The notes beneath the pieces were generated by a model, which did not search any database, was not told the DNA's origin, and worked only from the letters and a program-made list of their open reading frames with translations. Source: Lentinula raphanica (Eukaryota; Basidiomycota; Agaricomycetes; Agaricales; Omphalotaceae). Taken from it: a DNA stretch of 64,000 nucleotides. Of this stretch, positions 18,150-30,686 are shown piece after piece. Position 1 is the stretch's first letter; every line of letters begins with the position of its first letter. The translations under genes were made by a program, and so were the position numbers. The stretch is taken from assembly GCA_027919835.1 (NCBI GenBank), contig JANVFP010000012.1, positions 806,001 to 870,000 of the forward strand, in the 5' to 3' direction.

Positions 18150-21148
18150 TCAGCTCATATCTAAATCCCCATCTTCGTCCAATAACCCATCGTCCATCTC
18201 CCCCAGAATATAGTCCACTGTATAACTCTCTTGGAGCAGCTTGTCCATTCGCATTAGATGTCGCTCTGTATAAGGTACAAGTGAGTCAATGAGCTCTTTT
18301 AACGCATTCCCCCCTTTGAGGTTTGCAGACGGATCGTTCAACGCCCCACCAAGGACGGCAAGCTCCGTTGCTTCATCAACAAACGTTTTCAAAACATCTT
18401 CTGCCGTGCGCAATTTGAAGATCGCGAATAAAACTCTTTGTGCTACCTCGCTCGTTTTTGCATTTGCGTTCCAGTCCCGGGCATAACGCATGAGACGGCC
18501 AAGGTCAGACCCGGAGAGCGTTCGCAGTACCTCGTCCACAGCAGGGTCACCAGATAATGACAGGGACGACGGCTCGCGTGAGCCAACGTCTCGAAATAGC
18601 GAAAGGAGTCGCCCGGGCTGTTGCATTGCCAGAGCGAGCTGGATGGCCTTGCGATAATCGTTCAGGGATAAATAATTGTGGTAATCTTGTTCCCTGTTTT
18701 CCCATTGAGACAACGAAGATAATCACCCAATTATCGATGGTACGTACTTGAGAACCAACTCTTGTCGCAGTGTTTCTTTCTCCTGCTCCTGTTCTTCTGT
18801 ACAATCTTCCCAGAATGTGACAACAGAGTCAGCTGCTCCGGATATGATGGTCTTTTCATCCGCGCTGATAGCAAGGGCCCAAACCTAAACCCGTATGGAT
18901 TCATGAGAAATAGCACTGAATGAAAACAAAAAAAGCCGGACATTACCTTGTCTTCGTGATTATCCAACGTCGCCACACATTCTTCCTCCCGAACATTCCA
19001 CAATTTGACCAGACCGTCTGACGCAGAACTTACCATCTGCATTCCAGCATTCAGAAAATCTACCCGGAGAACCGAGTTGGTGTGTCCCTCGAATGTCTTC
19101 ACACAAGAAAAGTCATCAATATTCCACAACTTGACCGTCTTGTCACCGCTTCCGGTAGCCAATACACGTTCTTCTTTCCCGAAACGCACAGTCCAGACCC
19201 CTCTTTTGTGCCCCTTGCACACGCCGAGCAACGTCAAACCCCCAGATTTTTGTTTGTTGTTGTAGCTGATTGAGAAAATCTTCGCGGTACGATCTTGAGA
19301 ACCGGATACGAGTAGGCGATCATTCGGAGCAACATCGAGTGAGTTGATATCCTTGTCATGAGCTTTGAGAGTAACCAGACTTTTACACCGACTTGGATCA
19401 CCATCATGTGTTCTGGAGTCAAAATCTATTTCGGAAAGATCCCACATTTTGATTGTACGGTCCTGGCTTCCAGTGAACATGAATGCAGGAAACGGAATTC
19501 CGTTTCCGTCTTCGGTCGATGTGCGAGACATGGCCACAGCGCCCACACTTTCGCTATGTCCTTCACATATGGCGATACAGCGGTATCCCCAATTAGACTC
19601 GTCCTCTATCGAGAAGGTGGGCACCCATATCCTTGCAGACCGGTCTTTACTACCACTAGCGAGCACTTGACCATTTGAGGCTTGATCAAGGGCCAACACG
19701 ATATCGGTATGCCCTTCAAGTAGCCGAGCATCGAAAGACTGGGAAGAGTAAACCCTGATCAATGATGAGTTCGTGGCTAGGGCAAAATGAGTGTCTCGGA
19801 ACTCTCGGGAGGATGAGGAAATTGCGGGAGATAAGAAGGTAACATCAACGATCTCATCGTTGAAACCGATGAGCTGGCGAGACAGTTGACGGGTGGAAAG
19901 GGAATGAAAGAGGATGTTTTGGTCGGCGTGTATTGATACAACGGTTGATGTTTGGGGAAGATAGCTAAAGACAAAATTAGCATCGAAGATGAACGCTCGT
20001 ATCGGAAACCTTACATTCCATGTACGATTTGTCGCTGTTCCTCAGCGTCGTCTGATATCTTGACTTGTTCATTTCCGAGGCTGAAAAGGGTAGTACCCTC
20101 TTTGGCTTCCCAGACTTTTATCAAGCCCGATTCTCCTCCAGTGAAAAATCTCAGGCTATTGACACCTGTGGTAGTTGAGCTCGACTCTTCATCTAAACGC
20201 AAAAGTCCTAAAGCCTCCACACGTTCCAGTATAGGCAAGGTTTTCACCAGGTTCGGGACGGCGGCTTTGCGTTTGCCCTTTTTACTCGGCTCTGGTGGGT
20301 TTGAGTTTGATAGAGGAGATAAATCCCACACGAGAACCACAGCATCTCGTCCTCCACTAACCAACCAGCGTCCATCGGGGGTAACGTCTAAGCCTCGAGG
20401 GACTGATGTATGCCCTTCCAAAACGGCGACGGGTTTGAGTCCTGCACTCTTGTTTTGACTAAGCTCAAATATTCGAATTCGAGTATCGACCGAAGCGGTT
20501 ACTAACTGCATAGAGTCTTGTCGTTTCAAAGAGCTTAGGTCTTGAGGATAGTTAAATTTCAGTGCACTAACGACACCACCGTGGCCTTTGAAGACATGCG
20601 TGACGAACCCGCGAGCGATATCCCAGACCTTGACAACCCCATCTGCTGAACCCGAGGCGAGATATGTAGAAGTGGGATCGGACTGGCAAACGTGGATTGG
20701 GGCATCGTGGGCACGAGCGATGACACGGATGGGAGGAACGGGATTGGAAGATGGCGTAGAAGATTTTGGAAGCTCGAATATTCGAAGAGAGAGGGATGAA
20801 GTGAAGACCAGTAGATGGGTAGATGATGGTGTTATACAGAGAGAGGTGGCGGCTTGGGTATCCTGAAATATCTTGAGTAAAAACTTGATACAAGTAACAA
20901 AAACCTACACTGAGAAAGCGACATATCTCAGCACCCGAGTTCACATCTGTCAACAATATCTCTTCTTCGACACAGGTGACAATTTTCTGGCCATCTGGAG
21001 TCACTGCAACAGGACCAGATGTATAGAGAGGGGATATTTTGCGTGCATTTTTGAATCTATAGCGACACCTTCAGCGCTGTTCTAAGTGAAGACGAAGAAC
21101 AAAAGTTTACGCGGTTCTCAGTTTTGGACGAGTGGTTGGTACTGCCAT
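18150..21148 (-). CDS. UTP13: Utp13/TBL3, WD40 subunit of the U3 small-subunit processome (UTP-B)
   Basis: Exons 21148-21111, 21056-20909, 20862-20015, 19964-18947, 18884-18748, 18693-18150; 910 aa with phase closing exactly. It acts in the nucleolus in early 18S rRNA processing as part of UTP-B. The N-terminus (ISPLYTSGPVAVTPDG) and more than ten WD repeats are visible, for example LASGSADGVVKVWD, LVSGSQDRTAKIFS and LATGSGDKTVKLWN, arranged as two propellers. The C-terminal about 180 residues (DYRKAIQLALAMQQPGRLL, RMDKLLQESYTVDYIL) are the Utp13-specific helical domain. The acidic end LDEDGDLDMS is usual. The start is set by a 38-nt first exon joining in frame to FKNARKISP. Confidence 0.93.
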
Positions 21149-21353
21149 GAAAGACAAAAATTCTGGGCGCTAATTTTCCTCAAGTTTCTCAGTGTCACTC
21201 CGTCTCGTCCGAGTCTATTTGTGTCACTGTTTGTGGTTCGTGGGTCCTTTGGGTGTACTCTGTGTGTATCATAGCATTTCGTGATAATGCACTGTGTACA
21301 AAGACGAGTGTAGTATGATAGTTGTAAAAATGCGCTAAGAGATAACAGAAGAG

Positions 21354-22630
21354 TCAAGTCAGTGAGATATCTTTTGGGGCCCAGCGTTTTTCCAACAGCA
21401 ATAACGCCTCTTCAGCTTCTTTTCGTAGCCTCGTCTCGTCGTCTGCAATTCTCTCTGCATCTAACCGTTTGATCACCTCTTCTTCTAACAGAGCTTCCAC
21501 AGATCTCAGAGCAGATTTCGCTCTCAAAGCTTCGTCGTGTGCCTGGGCCAGTTGATCGGTGAGTCGTATCGAGAGTTGAACAGCATCGGAAGCTTGTTGT
21601 CGAAGCTCAGCTGATTCAGACTCTAATCGTTCAATTATTCTGTTGCTCGATTCGTCCGGAGGAGGTAAACGTGACTGAGATGAAGGGACGCTGGTTGGGT
21701 AGTTTGTTAGACCTATGAGAGAAGACCGGCGGTCAAAGGGATGTAAAAGCTCCTCGTCACTCTCATCATACATTTCCTCATCACGAGGGGTCTGAGCTCC
21801 TTCATCACAGGCCATCAGCTCATCCTGTCCTTCCACATCTTCGCATTTGACCGGTGGAAGAGATAGTTCTTTGCGAGGCCGGCCACGACGAGGAGGCGAA
21901 GCTGAAGCAAGGGGTTCTGGTACGGCGGGCGTGTTCGTGTTCGTGTTCACGTTCGAGCCAGATCCGCTCGCAACTGCTGTAGTATCTGTTTTGGGTGTTT
22001 TATTGCCCCTACCACGTTTACGAGGACGTTTAGTTCCTGGCGGCGCAGACAAATTCACAGTCCAATACGATCCAAATCCAGGATCAGTAGCAGGCCGTGG
22101 TTGCCGTTCGAAGAGACGGTTTAGTGAGAGATGGTGTCGAACGGATTGCTTTGGATACGCAAGTCAAGGGCTACAGAGTACTTGTACCAGAATTACACAT
22201 ACCTTCCACGTAGGACCAGATGTCCTGTAGTAGTGATATTTCCCTTCCATTGCAGCATAGATCTCCCGTATTGTCAGTCGCTTCCGTGGACTACCCAAGA
22301 TCGCACATCGCAGAATCACAGGAAGAGTGTGTTGTGGTCTTCCGTCAGTATCTGGTAAGCAATCCAGAGAATCCGGGCAGTTGGGATGTGGTTCATGATC
22401 TATACGTTCTGGTACTTCTTCCTGGGGATAGTCTATCGTAGTATTGTCGCTGAAGCTCGATTCAGGAGAAGATGGGATTTCGTTTTCTGTAGCATTGTGG
22501 TTTAAGAGTAGTCTTTAGGGTGATCGTTGATCAGGATATGGAGGGAAACAACGATGTGAATCCATAGGACGTACTTGACGGTTTTCTTCCGTACTTCGAT
22601 GGGATTCAAGAGGTCGCGGATACTGGCCAT
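21354..22630 (-). CDS. Forkhead (winged-helix) transcription factor with AT-hook-like motif
   Basis: Exons 22630-22575, 22512-22203, 22148-21354; 386 aa. The forkhead domain runs at about residues 78-160. [18 protein letters not shown] is helix 1-2, and the recognition helix [15 protein letters not shown] is restored exactly by removing the 54-nt intron. [10 protein letters not shown] is wing 1. A basic stretch [13 protein letters not shown] follows. RRGRPRKEL is an AT-hook-like motif at about residue 205. An acidic region and a C-terminal coiled coil (about residues 290-375) end the protein. It is expected in the nucleus as a DNA-binding regulator. The targets cannot be read from the sequence; it lies upstream of Utp13 on the same strand. 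Confidence 0.9.
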
Positions 22631-22929
22631 GAGATAAAGAAATGAAGGGGGAAGAGAGGTAGAATGGCGAAAAGCAGGCGGTAAGTGGATTGTTGTAGGA
22701 CCAAGAGGTGTTTATATAGAGAACTAAATTTCTCACACATGTATTTCATTGTTCTTACCTGACCATTCTCGTCAAGATCGCTGATGAGATTGGCGCAGTT
22801 GTTTTTGTATCTTATTCGTGTACACATATGTCTACAAAAGGCAACCAAACACAAAGTACAACAACCATGGATACATGCATGAGAATGCTACACTACATCG
22901 GGATCTAGAGTCTATGTATTCATAATAAT

Positions 22930-25900
22930 TCATACCCCATACTGACTGTAATTATAAGGATAGCTGTAATCCGGAACCGCATTTGAAACATTCATCATAT
23001 TTCCCTCACCCATCCACCCCACAACTGGCCCATGGTAATCACCTTCCGTTCTCGTTTGGGTGTTTACCCCAGATGGAATTTGGGAGTAAGAAGGGCCTTG
23101 TTGCGTAATCCGCGACGTAGGTGTTGGAAGAGCATCCGTCCCTTGACTTTGCACTGATCGAGGCGGAGGCCAGAATTCATATCCAGGGAAGAAAGACGTC
23201 GACGGTTCGACACCGGGAACAAGGCCCAACATCTGCGCCATCAATCGTTGGCTAAGATCCTGAACACCGGTCTCTTCAGGCGATCGCGCGATCTGTTCTT
23301 GAGGTAACACTTGTTGGCTTCCTTCACCTACCATACGGAATGCGTCATGCGGAAGATCATCATTCGTCTTCTCTTGTCCGAAAGCGTCGTCAATGTCCCG
23401 CTTTGGCCTGCTGACATTTTCACAAACATCCAGCCCAAGCTTGACGCCTGTTTGTTTCGATCAATATAAACTTGGATAGGCCGAAGATGATGAAAAACAT
23501 ACTTCCAACAGCCCCACTAAGTAAATCTTTAGCACGCGATGCACTCGGCCAAAGGACCTGTGCAAACTATTGGAAAAATCTCATGTGGCTTTGTTGCTAG
23601 AACATACCTCCATCTCTTGCAGTGCTTCTAAGCATTGTCTAAGTCCTTTCGAAGCTTGGATGTTTCCTGGACGGAGTGTCACTGCAGATAACGATCAGAT
23701 GAGATCAGACCTTGCAACATATTAGAGATAGCGTACATGTCAGCAAATGCATGATCCTATGACAATGGATCATGATTGTTAGAAGCCTCAGGACGGAAAG
23801 ATATCGTTGGTGACTTACCCAGTGCTAAGCATATAAGATGTCAAAAAGGGAGATGTCCTTCTCAATGTGAATGTTTCCCGCCAAGTGGTTACTACGGGAT
23901 TTACCGTCTCAGCTTGAGAATTTGAGATGCAAAAGATGCTCCAAACCTAGAGTGCTGAGATGAGAAGCAGCTCCTTGGGCAAGATCGAATGCTTTGAGCT
24001 CCAAGGTGGACCTTCGTGTAGAGAAATCGAATCTATAGATGGATTGAGATCCAACTTGGCAAAATCACAAAAGGACAAAAACATACTCTGTCCAATTTGG
24101 GATACTGAAGGCGCCAGTCAGATACACGTTTCTAGGGAAGCTTGTGGAACAACTACTCACAACGCCCGATGCAACAATAACACGGCTCCCCAATACCGAA
24201 TGTGCAAAAATATAACATGCGGTGGTGGGACGTTGCGTTTGCTGGCAACGTCGTAGCGAAGAGGTTCTGGTAGGGTGTGATACCATCGATCGAGTTGTGA
24301 TTCGTATGTTTGCAGCAACACTCGCCGTGGCAAACTGTCGGTGACCGTTATCGGATACAGCTTTTGTATGATTCTACCAAGGATCACAACTTTGTGACAG
24401 AATGTAGAAATTAGATCACTGAAAACATGAGAAGATAGAGAGGCTCACTGAGATCTCCCGTGACACGCTGGCATGCTATGATATGACAAGGGGTAGGAGT
24501 ATAACGGATCTCAATCGAATCAGAAGCCAATGGCTGCCAGAGTTCTTGATCGTCCTAACAGATGATTGTTTGAGCTAGTGTATTCAGTGTGAAAAGCTGC
24601 CGTTTTTTCCCACCTCTTCAATCTCCGGTAAAGGTGCGTCGAAATCTTCATCTCTGATGATACAAGGCCGTCCTAGAAAGAGGTGAGATCATCTTCCTTA
24701 CTCAAACAATCCCTACTCACCCATATACACGGACCCATATCTGAATGCGTGCGAGAGCAAGACATGAGATACTCGGATGCAATAGGTCGTGAACACTTAC
24801 CGGTCAGTCAGACAGCACGCCCACCAAATCAGCCTTCTCGACTGACTTTCATTTTTGGAAAACAAATTGTGGCCGTGATGCTTCCAGCTATCGGAGTTCC
24901 GATGCAATCCCAAATCAACAGCCTAGCGGATTCTGCATTCGAATCAATCATACGAAGGGTCTACGTTCACATACCATCCGTATAGCCATGCCTTGTTGAG
25001 ATGGGTGAGTTCATGTGGCAAAATAAGCACAATCGTAATTACCAATGTATATCCATCCTTGCTCCATGCTACCTATACCGAACTCGCGATAACCAAGAAG
25101 CAATAGTGATTGCACTGTCGAAGGTCTGGACCGGTCAAATATTTTTGCTGAAAGATGTATGTTGGATGACTGAAGCAATAGTTCAAACGATTGCACGCAC
25201 TCAATATTTTTCTAGCATTTTCCAAATATTCACACCCAGCTTCCCACATTTGACCCGGGGGAGATTTAGGAGCTTCATCGTCGCAAAATCGTGCGGTAAT
25301 GGAAAACATGGACAGCAGGAGTAGGTTCGTAACTTTTTGGGCAGATTCGGGCTTAGGTGATGACACCGAATACGGGCTGTTTTCTCGCGTACGTCTAGGT
25401 AAAATGAGATTGCTGTGGTAAGAAGTTGGATGCTTTGCTCACCCTTTTTTCCTGTCAAAGAAACGAGTTGAGTGTTGAACTAGGAAGATGAACCCTGAAA
25501 CATCGAACACCTACCTTGCCGTATATTCTGAGAGAAATCGATTCTTGTTGAGGACAGGGAAGACGGGATGTATGTAAGCGAAATACAGGTCGACGAGGTG
25601 GTCTTGAATCTGTACGGGGGGAAGTTCAACTTCGATGTCATCTTCTTGTATTCTGTAGGTGGCAAAATCTTTGGAGGGAGGCCACACACGGGCCATGGGC
25701 AATTTCCTATCGGAATCAGAACGCATGCCAAACCTTAGATACAAGACAACAATACCATAGACCACCTTCCACTCGGTCATCTGTTCGATTATTCTTGCTG
25801 AGAAATTGGAGTCCACTGGCTTTTCCGTGATACCGAATCTGTGAGACGGAATTTATACGGTCATTGTACAAGAAGCGTGGTTGGGACCAACCTCCTGGTT

Positions 25901-27080
25901 TTCTGTAAGTGATAGCTCCCCCATTCCCTCCGCTATTCCATCACATTCTTCATTATCTGATTAGACGGATGAGTTCATGAATGCATCATCGAGGAAACTT
26001 TGCACACCTGATAACGCTTCGAAAGTATACATATCATTCCAATCAGGGTGTCCTTGAGAATCAGTCGGAGTCGATTCTAGACGACGTCTTTGTGTGACAG
26101 GTCCTTCGGGGGACGACGCAGAAGTGACGCTGTAAGCAGATGACGAGGAGCTCAAAGAACAAAGGCGAGCTGCGAGATTGTCTTGCCAGTCTTGAGTAGG
26201 TACGATGGATAACCCCCGGTCTAGATGTAGTACGATTATGATCTGCATATATTATAGTAGGCAGCCTCAATATACCTTGCGTGAGAGACACCTTTTCCCT
26301 CGACACCCGCGACTGTCTTCTTGACCGCGACTGGTCACGGCCAGGAGCGCCTCCGTTACTTCTGAGGACAGATGCAAAGAAATCTTCTTTGGTTGCCCCT
26401 TGCGGTTGGAAACGTCTACCTGAGGGGCCCTATCTCTGAGTCAGCTTGGAAAAAGGCGAGACAAACAGGGGAACACACATATGGGCCCATATCAACCCTG
26501 TTCAGAATTTCACAGGCGAGTTCATCCTGACGGAGATCTGCAACAACACCTTGGACGCGAGGATCCGTGCACTGTAGGATGACGCCTAAAAGGGATTCGA
26601 CCTGGTGCCACCTTTGCTCGATTGCGTGAATGTAACCTTTAGGAGGTCCTCGTTTGTAACTTGGACCTGGATCTGAGTGAGTTTCGGTACATCCAATGAT
26701 GGATGGAGAGTTTAAATACCGAGGAATGTACAAGCTTTGATGAAAAGGTTAATGATCGTTCTGGACATGATTATTGATGGGTACCCACTCGTTCCAGCCA
26801 AGGCGCAACTTTTACAAGGAACACCCTCTCCCGCTACTCTCTCGCATTTACTTTTAGTTTTCCTATTGCAACCGTTAGACGGATGTATGGAGGTATATGG
26901 ATTGTTGATACTTTCCTGCACTGATCACAAGCTGTGAATTGGAGTCAGAAAAAAAAGTTGATACGTTCGGGAAGAGAAATAATGATGGTAATAAGTACCT
27001 CTACTACTACGTTTTCGAGATGCCGTTTGAGATTCTTGGGCATCACCGTCTTCAGAAGGATCAGAGTCATGCCAGTCCAT
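22930..27080 (-). CDS. Zn2Cys6 fungal-specific transcription factor
   Basis: The start ATG at 27080 opens MDWHDSDPSEDGDAQE, with a basic end that splices to ACDQC at 26933. The zinc cluster is spread over small exons: CDQC, then KTKSKC, VPCKSC and TTCTF; KRGPPKGYI follows as in many Gal4-family factors. The middle domain PF04082 is recognisable from VDLYFAYIHPVFPVLNK (about 25590), MFSITARFCDD (about 25310) and SLLLLGYREFGIGSMEQGW (about 25090); LPEPLRYDVASKRN and FLHIRYWGAVLLLHR (about 24200) are later motifs. The C-terminus (23334-22930) is Pro/Ser/Tyr-rich, a likely activation region. More than ten introns were seen, not all placed. The intron inside the first Cys pair does not fit GT-AG in frame. 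Confidence 0.85.
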
Positions 27081-27451
27081 TGAGCGCAAAAAGATTTGTT
27101 AAGGACGGAAGATAGAGTGAATGAAAAGAGAGAGATATGTAAAACTTATAATAATCTGTATGACGGAATTCATAACATCTCAGAGAGGCACGTGATTTGA
27201 AACCTCGGAAGTGGTCCCGAAGTTCCGAATTCCCGACAGTCGGTTGTCAACGCCCGCAGGTGCCAGGAAGGCATGTGAACGATTCGTCGATTGAAGATTC
27301 CCTTTGAGCTTAGGACATCGAAGTACTTACGAAGCGAAAGACAGTAGGAATACTTAGTAGTCCCTTGAGGCCAAAAAGCATTCGAGTCAAACGGAAGAAA
27401 TAATCATCATCATTCTCTTCATCACCACTCCAACCAATGATCATTCTTCTT

Positions 27452-28688
27452 TTACTTCAGAGGACTGTAGGACAGAGGGGACAGTATGAAAGAGTCCATG
27501 TATTTAGCCAGTTGCGAAGTCTAAGGCAATAATGATGTATCAGTGTTGTAGTCATCACTAGCTGCTGCCTCAAGTTACCTTGTCCACAGTCTCCGCCCAA
27601 CCGTCAATCTGCCATGCCTTTTCTCGAGTTTCCTTGCGGCTTTCAAGGTTGCTAGCAACACTTTCCGTGAGCATCGCGGAGCTTCACCCTTTAAAGCCTC
27701 AAGTTGACTTACGGGTATTGCCACATATGGTGTACTTGATGTAACCGGCCGATTTGGGAAAACCACGCACCGACAGGAGCCACGAACTTCCTTCTTGCGT
27801 CGATTCCTTTGCGCCTAGAAGTGGAGAGCGTTACAATGGAGTTTGAACAGAGAACAGGTTAGATGTACCATGCATGCTCCCATGCTAAAAGTGTACCAGG
27901 AATCAACTGATAGGTCCGTAACTCGAAAATTCCTCCTTGCGCGTGAGGCGGAGCAGTAGGCAAGAACGCAAACTCTTGGTTGAGCTGCAAAGATCGAGAG
28001 TTGATATATGGAAGCATTGCTTCGTATTCTTTGAAATGCTGGAAAGAGATATGGATCGATCAGCAATGATCCTGCAAGGCAGATGCAAGCCAAACACGGA
28101 CCTTCGAGTTCTTCACTAACTGGACCGTCTTATCATAACCACCATAGTTCTCGTATTCAAGGATGTGTAGGAAGGTATCCTGTTGTCCAACAAGCGTCTC
28201 CCAAGAACCGCTCAACTTCACATGAAGGTTTGGATCTCGTATGAGTCCTGTATAGTATTTTTCACTGTCGTTGTCGCGTCATGAATTTTGTATAAAACTT
28301 CGTTGAGATGCTTTTGCTTACGCAGCTTGTTTGTATTCTTGAGTCTTGTCGGGCTTGACACAGTGAACTGTACACGAGGTAATTGAACGAATGAAATAAG
28401 AAGAGCGACGGACGTACACTCAAAACCATGGACGTATTTGCCACGACCGACTAGTTTCGAATGCTAAAGGAATTAATGTTCTCAAGATATATCATCCAGC
28501 AATCGGCATCTTGCACGCACCTGCTGAAGGTCAATTTCTCCAGCTTGCTGGGCCTCGGGCGAGCCGTGTAAAATGTGCTACATCTTTGTCAGTCAAATTC
28601 GAAACGTGCAGTTTGCTCATTTCACCTTCACAGAAATCGAGCGCCTCGATGCTGTGGTTAAGAGGTTGGTCACTGGTCGCCGAAACAT
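27452..28688 (-). CDS. NIPSNAP family mitochondrial protein
   Basis: Nine exons: 28688-28626, 28577-28521, 28463-28418, 28367-28322, 28264-28102, 28038-27869, 27814-27713, 27651-27579, 27520-27452; 262 aa, phase consistent throughout. The N-terminus MFRRPVTNLLTTASRRSIS is basic with Ser/Thr, a typical mitochondrial presequence. Two NIPSNAP (ferredoxin-like dimeric alpha-beta barrel) repeats follow: KYVHGFEFHCVKPDK to the FLHILEY segment, then GGIFELRTYQLIPGTLLAWEH to VGAWFSQIGRLHQVHHMW. Known members are mitochondrial proteins linked to membrane or mitophagy functions; the biochemical activity is not established. The nine exons for 262 residues are unusually many for the window. Confidence 0.92.
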
Positions 28689-28824
28689 GCGATCGACTGT
28701 TGTAGTAGAATGAGAGTTGAGGAAAGAGGCTTTTATGACGTAAGTGTCAGGTTGAAGTTGTACTACAACCGGTTACGACTACGACGCAGTTACCAGTACT
28801 AAGTACTGCGATATACTGAACAAG

Positions 28825-30635
28825 TCATACAACCCATATTTCTTGAAAACAGGCCCTTCGTTCAACATCCCTCACGAAAAATATTTGGACAGCTGAAATA
28901 TCAAAGGAAGGGGATGAAGAGCTGCATTCGTGCATGTCGTTTTCAATAGAGACGCAAGTGAACGGCTGACTGGAACCAACCTAGGTTTGGATTTAGATAT
29001 GTACAATTAACCAGAGGAGATGTATTCCCGAGAAAACCGCTTACCCATCCATTTCCACAGAATTGCAGATTCGCCGCAGCTATCAACAGAGATCGAGCCT
29101 CATGGTCAACGAGGAAGTTGATTTTCCTGTGTTCCGTTTTGGCTTTCACACCAAGGAAGTCTAGTGTAATCGTATCTCCATTCCGGACGCCTGTATACAG
29201 TCAGTTCAAATGTAAGCTACTGATAGTGTGGAAGTCCTACCTTTCGGGATACAGAACTTAGTCTCTTTCTTCCCATCTACCGCATGAGAAAGAGGATGCC
29301 GAAGATAATCTGCTGTATGGCTAGATGTGAAGGAATCGCGAATGAGATTCTCATTCTCAAGTATTTGGTCCGCGGACTCGAGATCGTATTGTGTAGAAGG
29401 GAGCAGTTGAATAGTTGTTTCCAGTAAACACAATTGACCGACACAGGGAGCCCTATGTATCAAAGAGAGGAACTGATCTTCCGAAGAGACAAAAGGAACA
29501 TCGCCGTGAATACACGGCGGATGAAGGCAATTCATGATTCTGTCGAGATATTTTGCTGCTTGCGTCTGTATATACACATTAGACCTTTGGCATGAATAGC
29601 AGACTCATGGAATCATACTATATGTTTATTATTCCGTTCCGCCCCTTCTACACCTTGTGTGAAAGCCTCACCGCCTCCAAGCTCTATGCCTTGGTCGACC
29701 CATACCTCAGGAAAGACATTTGCCAGAAGAGCATAATAATTATCGGCCATCTTCATCACATCATTGGAAACATTCAGATGCTTCATGAGTGCTAGAAAGT
29801 CTTGCGCCTGGGTTCGTCTCATGATCGCACCGTGTCCCAACCAAGCAAAAGAGGTGTGAATCTTGGGTTGTACGCGTATTCTCTTGAAAGCACTCGAGAG
29901 CGCTTCGTGAGGAGGTAAAAGGTAGATAGCTGATGTGGATTCGTTAGAGAAACGTGTCCGAAGGGCTTGAATTATTTCTGGCAAAATGAGATAATCGTCA
30001 TCCTGCAGATACCATGAAGGTTCAGATGGCAATGCAAATGCAGATCAGTGATAGATACCTGTATGAAACAGAACGGCGTGGCAGCTTCGGCACAAGCTAG
30101 AAACCTTGCTTGGAAATAAAGATTTAGAGGAGAGTTGGTAATTTTGAGACGATCAGCTGGGCAAGTAGCAAAGTCCTGATGCTATGAGTTGAATAGAGAA
30201 ACAACCTGATATCACGGAACATGAATGCACTTCTTTTGAAATCTTGTTCGGACTGTTATTCCAGACGTGTATGGTGGCAATTGTGTTTTCTAGTTTGGAT
30301 GAACAGAGGAGAGACACTATCCGAACAACATTTGGAAACCTTGACCAATTCAGAATGACTGCAGTAGTATCCGCGACTTGCTTCGAAGGCGAGAAAGTTC
30401 GAAGAGAGCATTGAGACGTGTGGGATGCCGATGATGAAGGACAATCATCTGGTGAAATCTTCTTGATTAGCAAGGCAGTGAATGTTCCCCATAGCACTAT
30501 GAAGAACAACCTAGTAATCCACATAGATGACTGTCGGTGGGACGGAAAGCTGTGGGAAATTTTGGAGATTGGCGGCAAGAACTCTTTTCCTTTCGTAATG
30601 TCACGTTGACAGACGTCCATAGACGTCCATGCCAT
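28825..30635 (-). CDS. Type II membrane glycosyltransferase, GT64/exostosin-like
   Basis: Exons 30635-30231, 30175-30059, 30002-29619, 29565-29241, 29190-29045, 28980-28825; 510 aa. One N-terminal membrane helix (WITRLFFIVLWGTFTALLI, residues about 40-58) places it in the Golgi or ER with a lumenal catalytic domain. TAVILNWSRFPNVVRIV and IATIHVWNN are the usual first strands of a GT-A fold. FIQDDDYLI is the metal-binding DxD motif, formed across an intron. ADNYYALLANVFPEVWVD and LGGGEAFTQG are later conserved stretches. The C-terminal about 150 residues look like a beta-rich accessory domain. The acceptor substrate is unknown. A downstream Met at 30521 (MWITRLFF) is an alternative start. Confidence 0.75.
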
Positions 30636-30686
30636 GAACTTGAAGCTTGAATCTTGTAGCTCATTCTATCGTCCAAATCTACAACG
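30636..30686. promoter_or_regulatory. 51-bp divergent intergenic region, presumed shared promoter
   Basis: The start codons of the glycosyltransferase (minus, 30635) and of the MoaA-MoaC gene (plus, 30687) are 51 bp apart. No clear TATA box is seen. If the glycosyltransferase starts at 30521 the gap is 165 bp. Confidence 0.45.
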
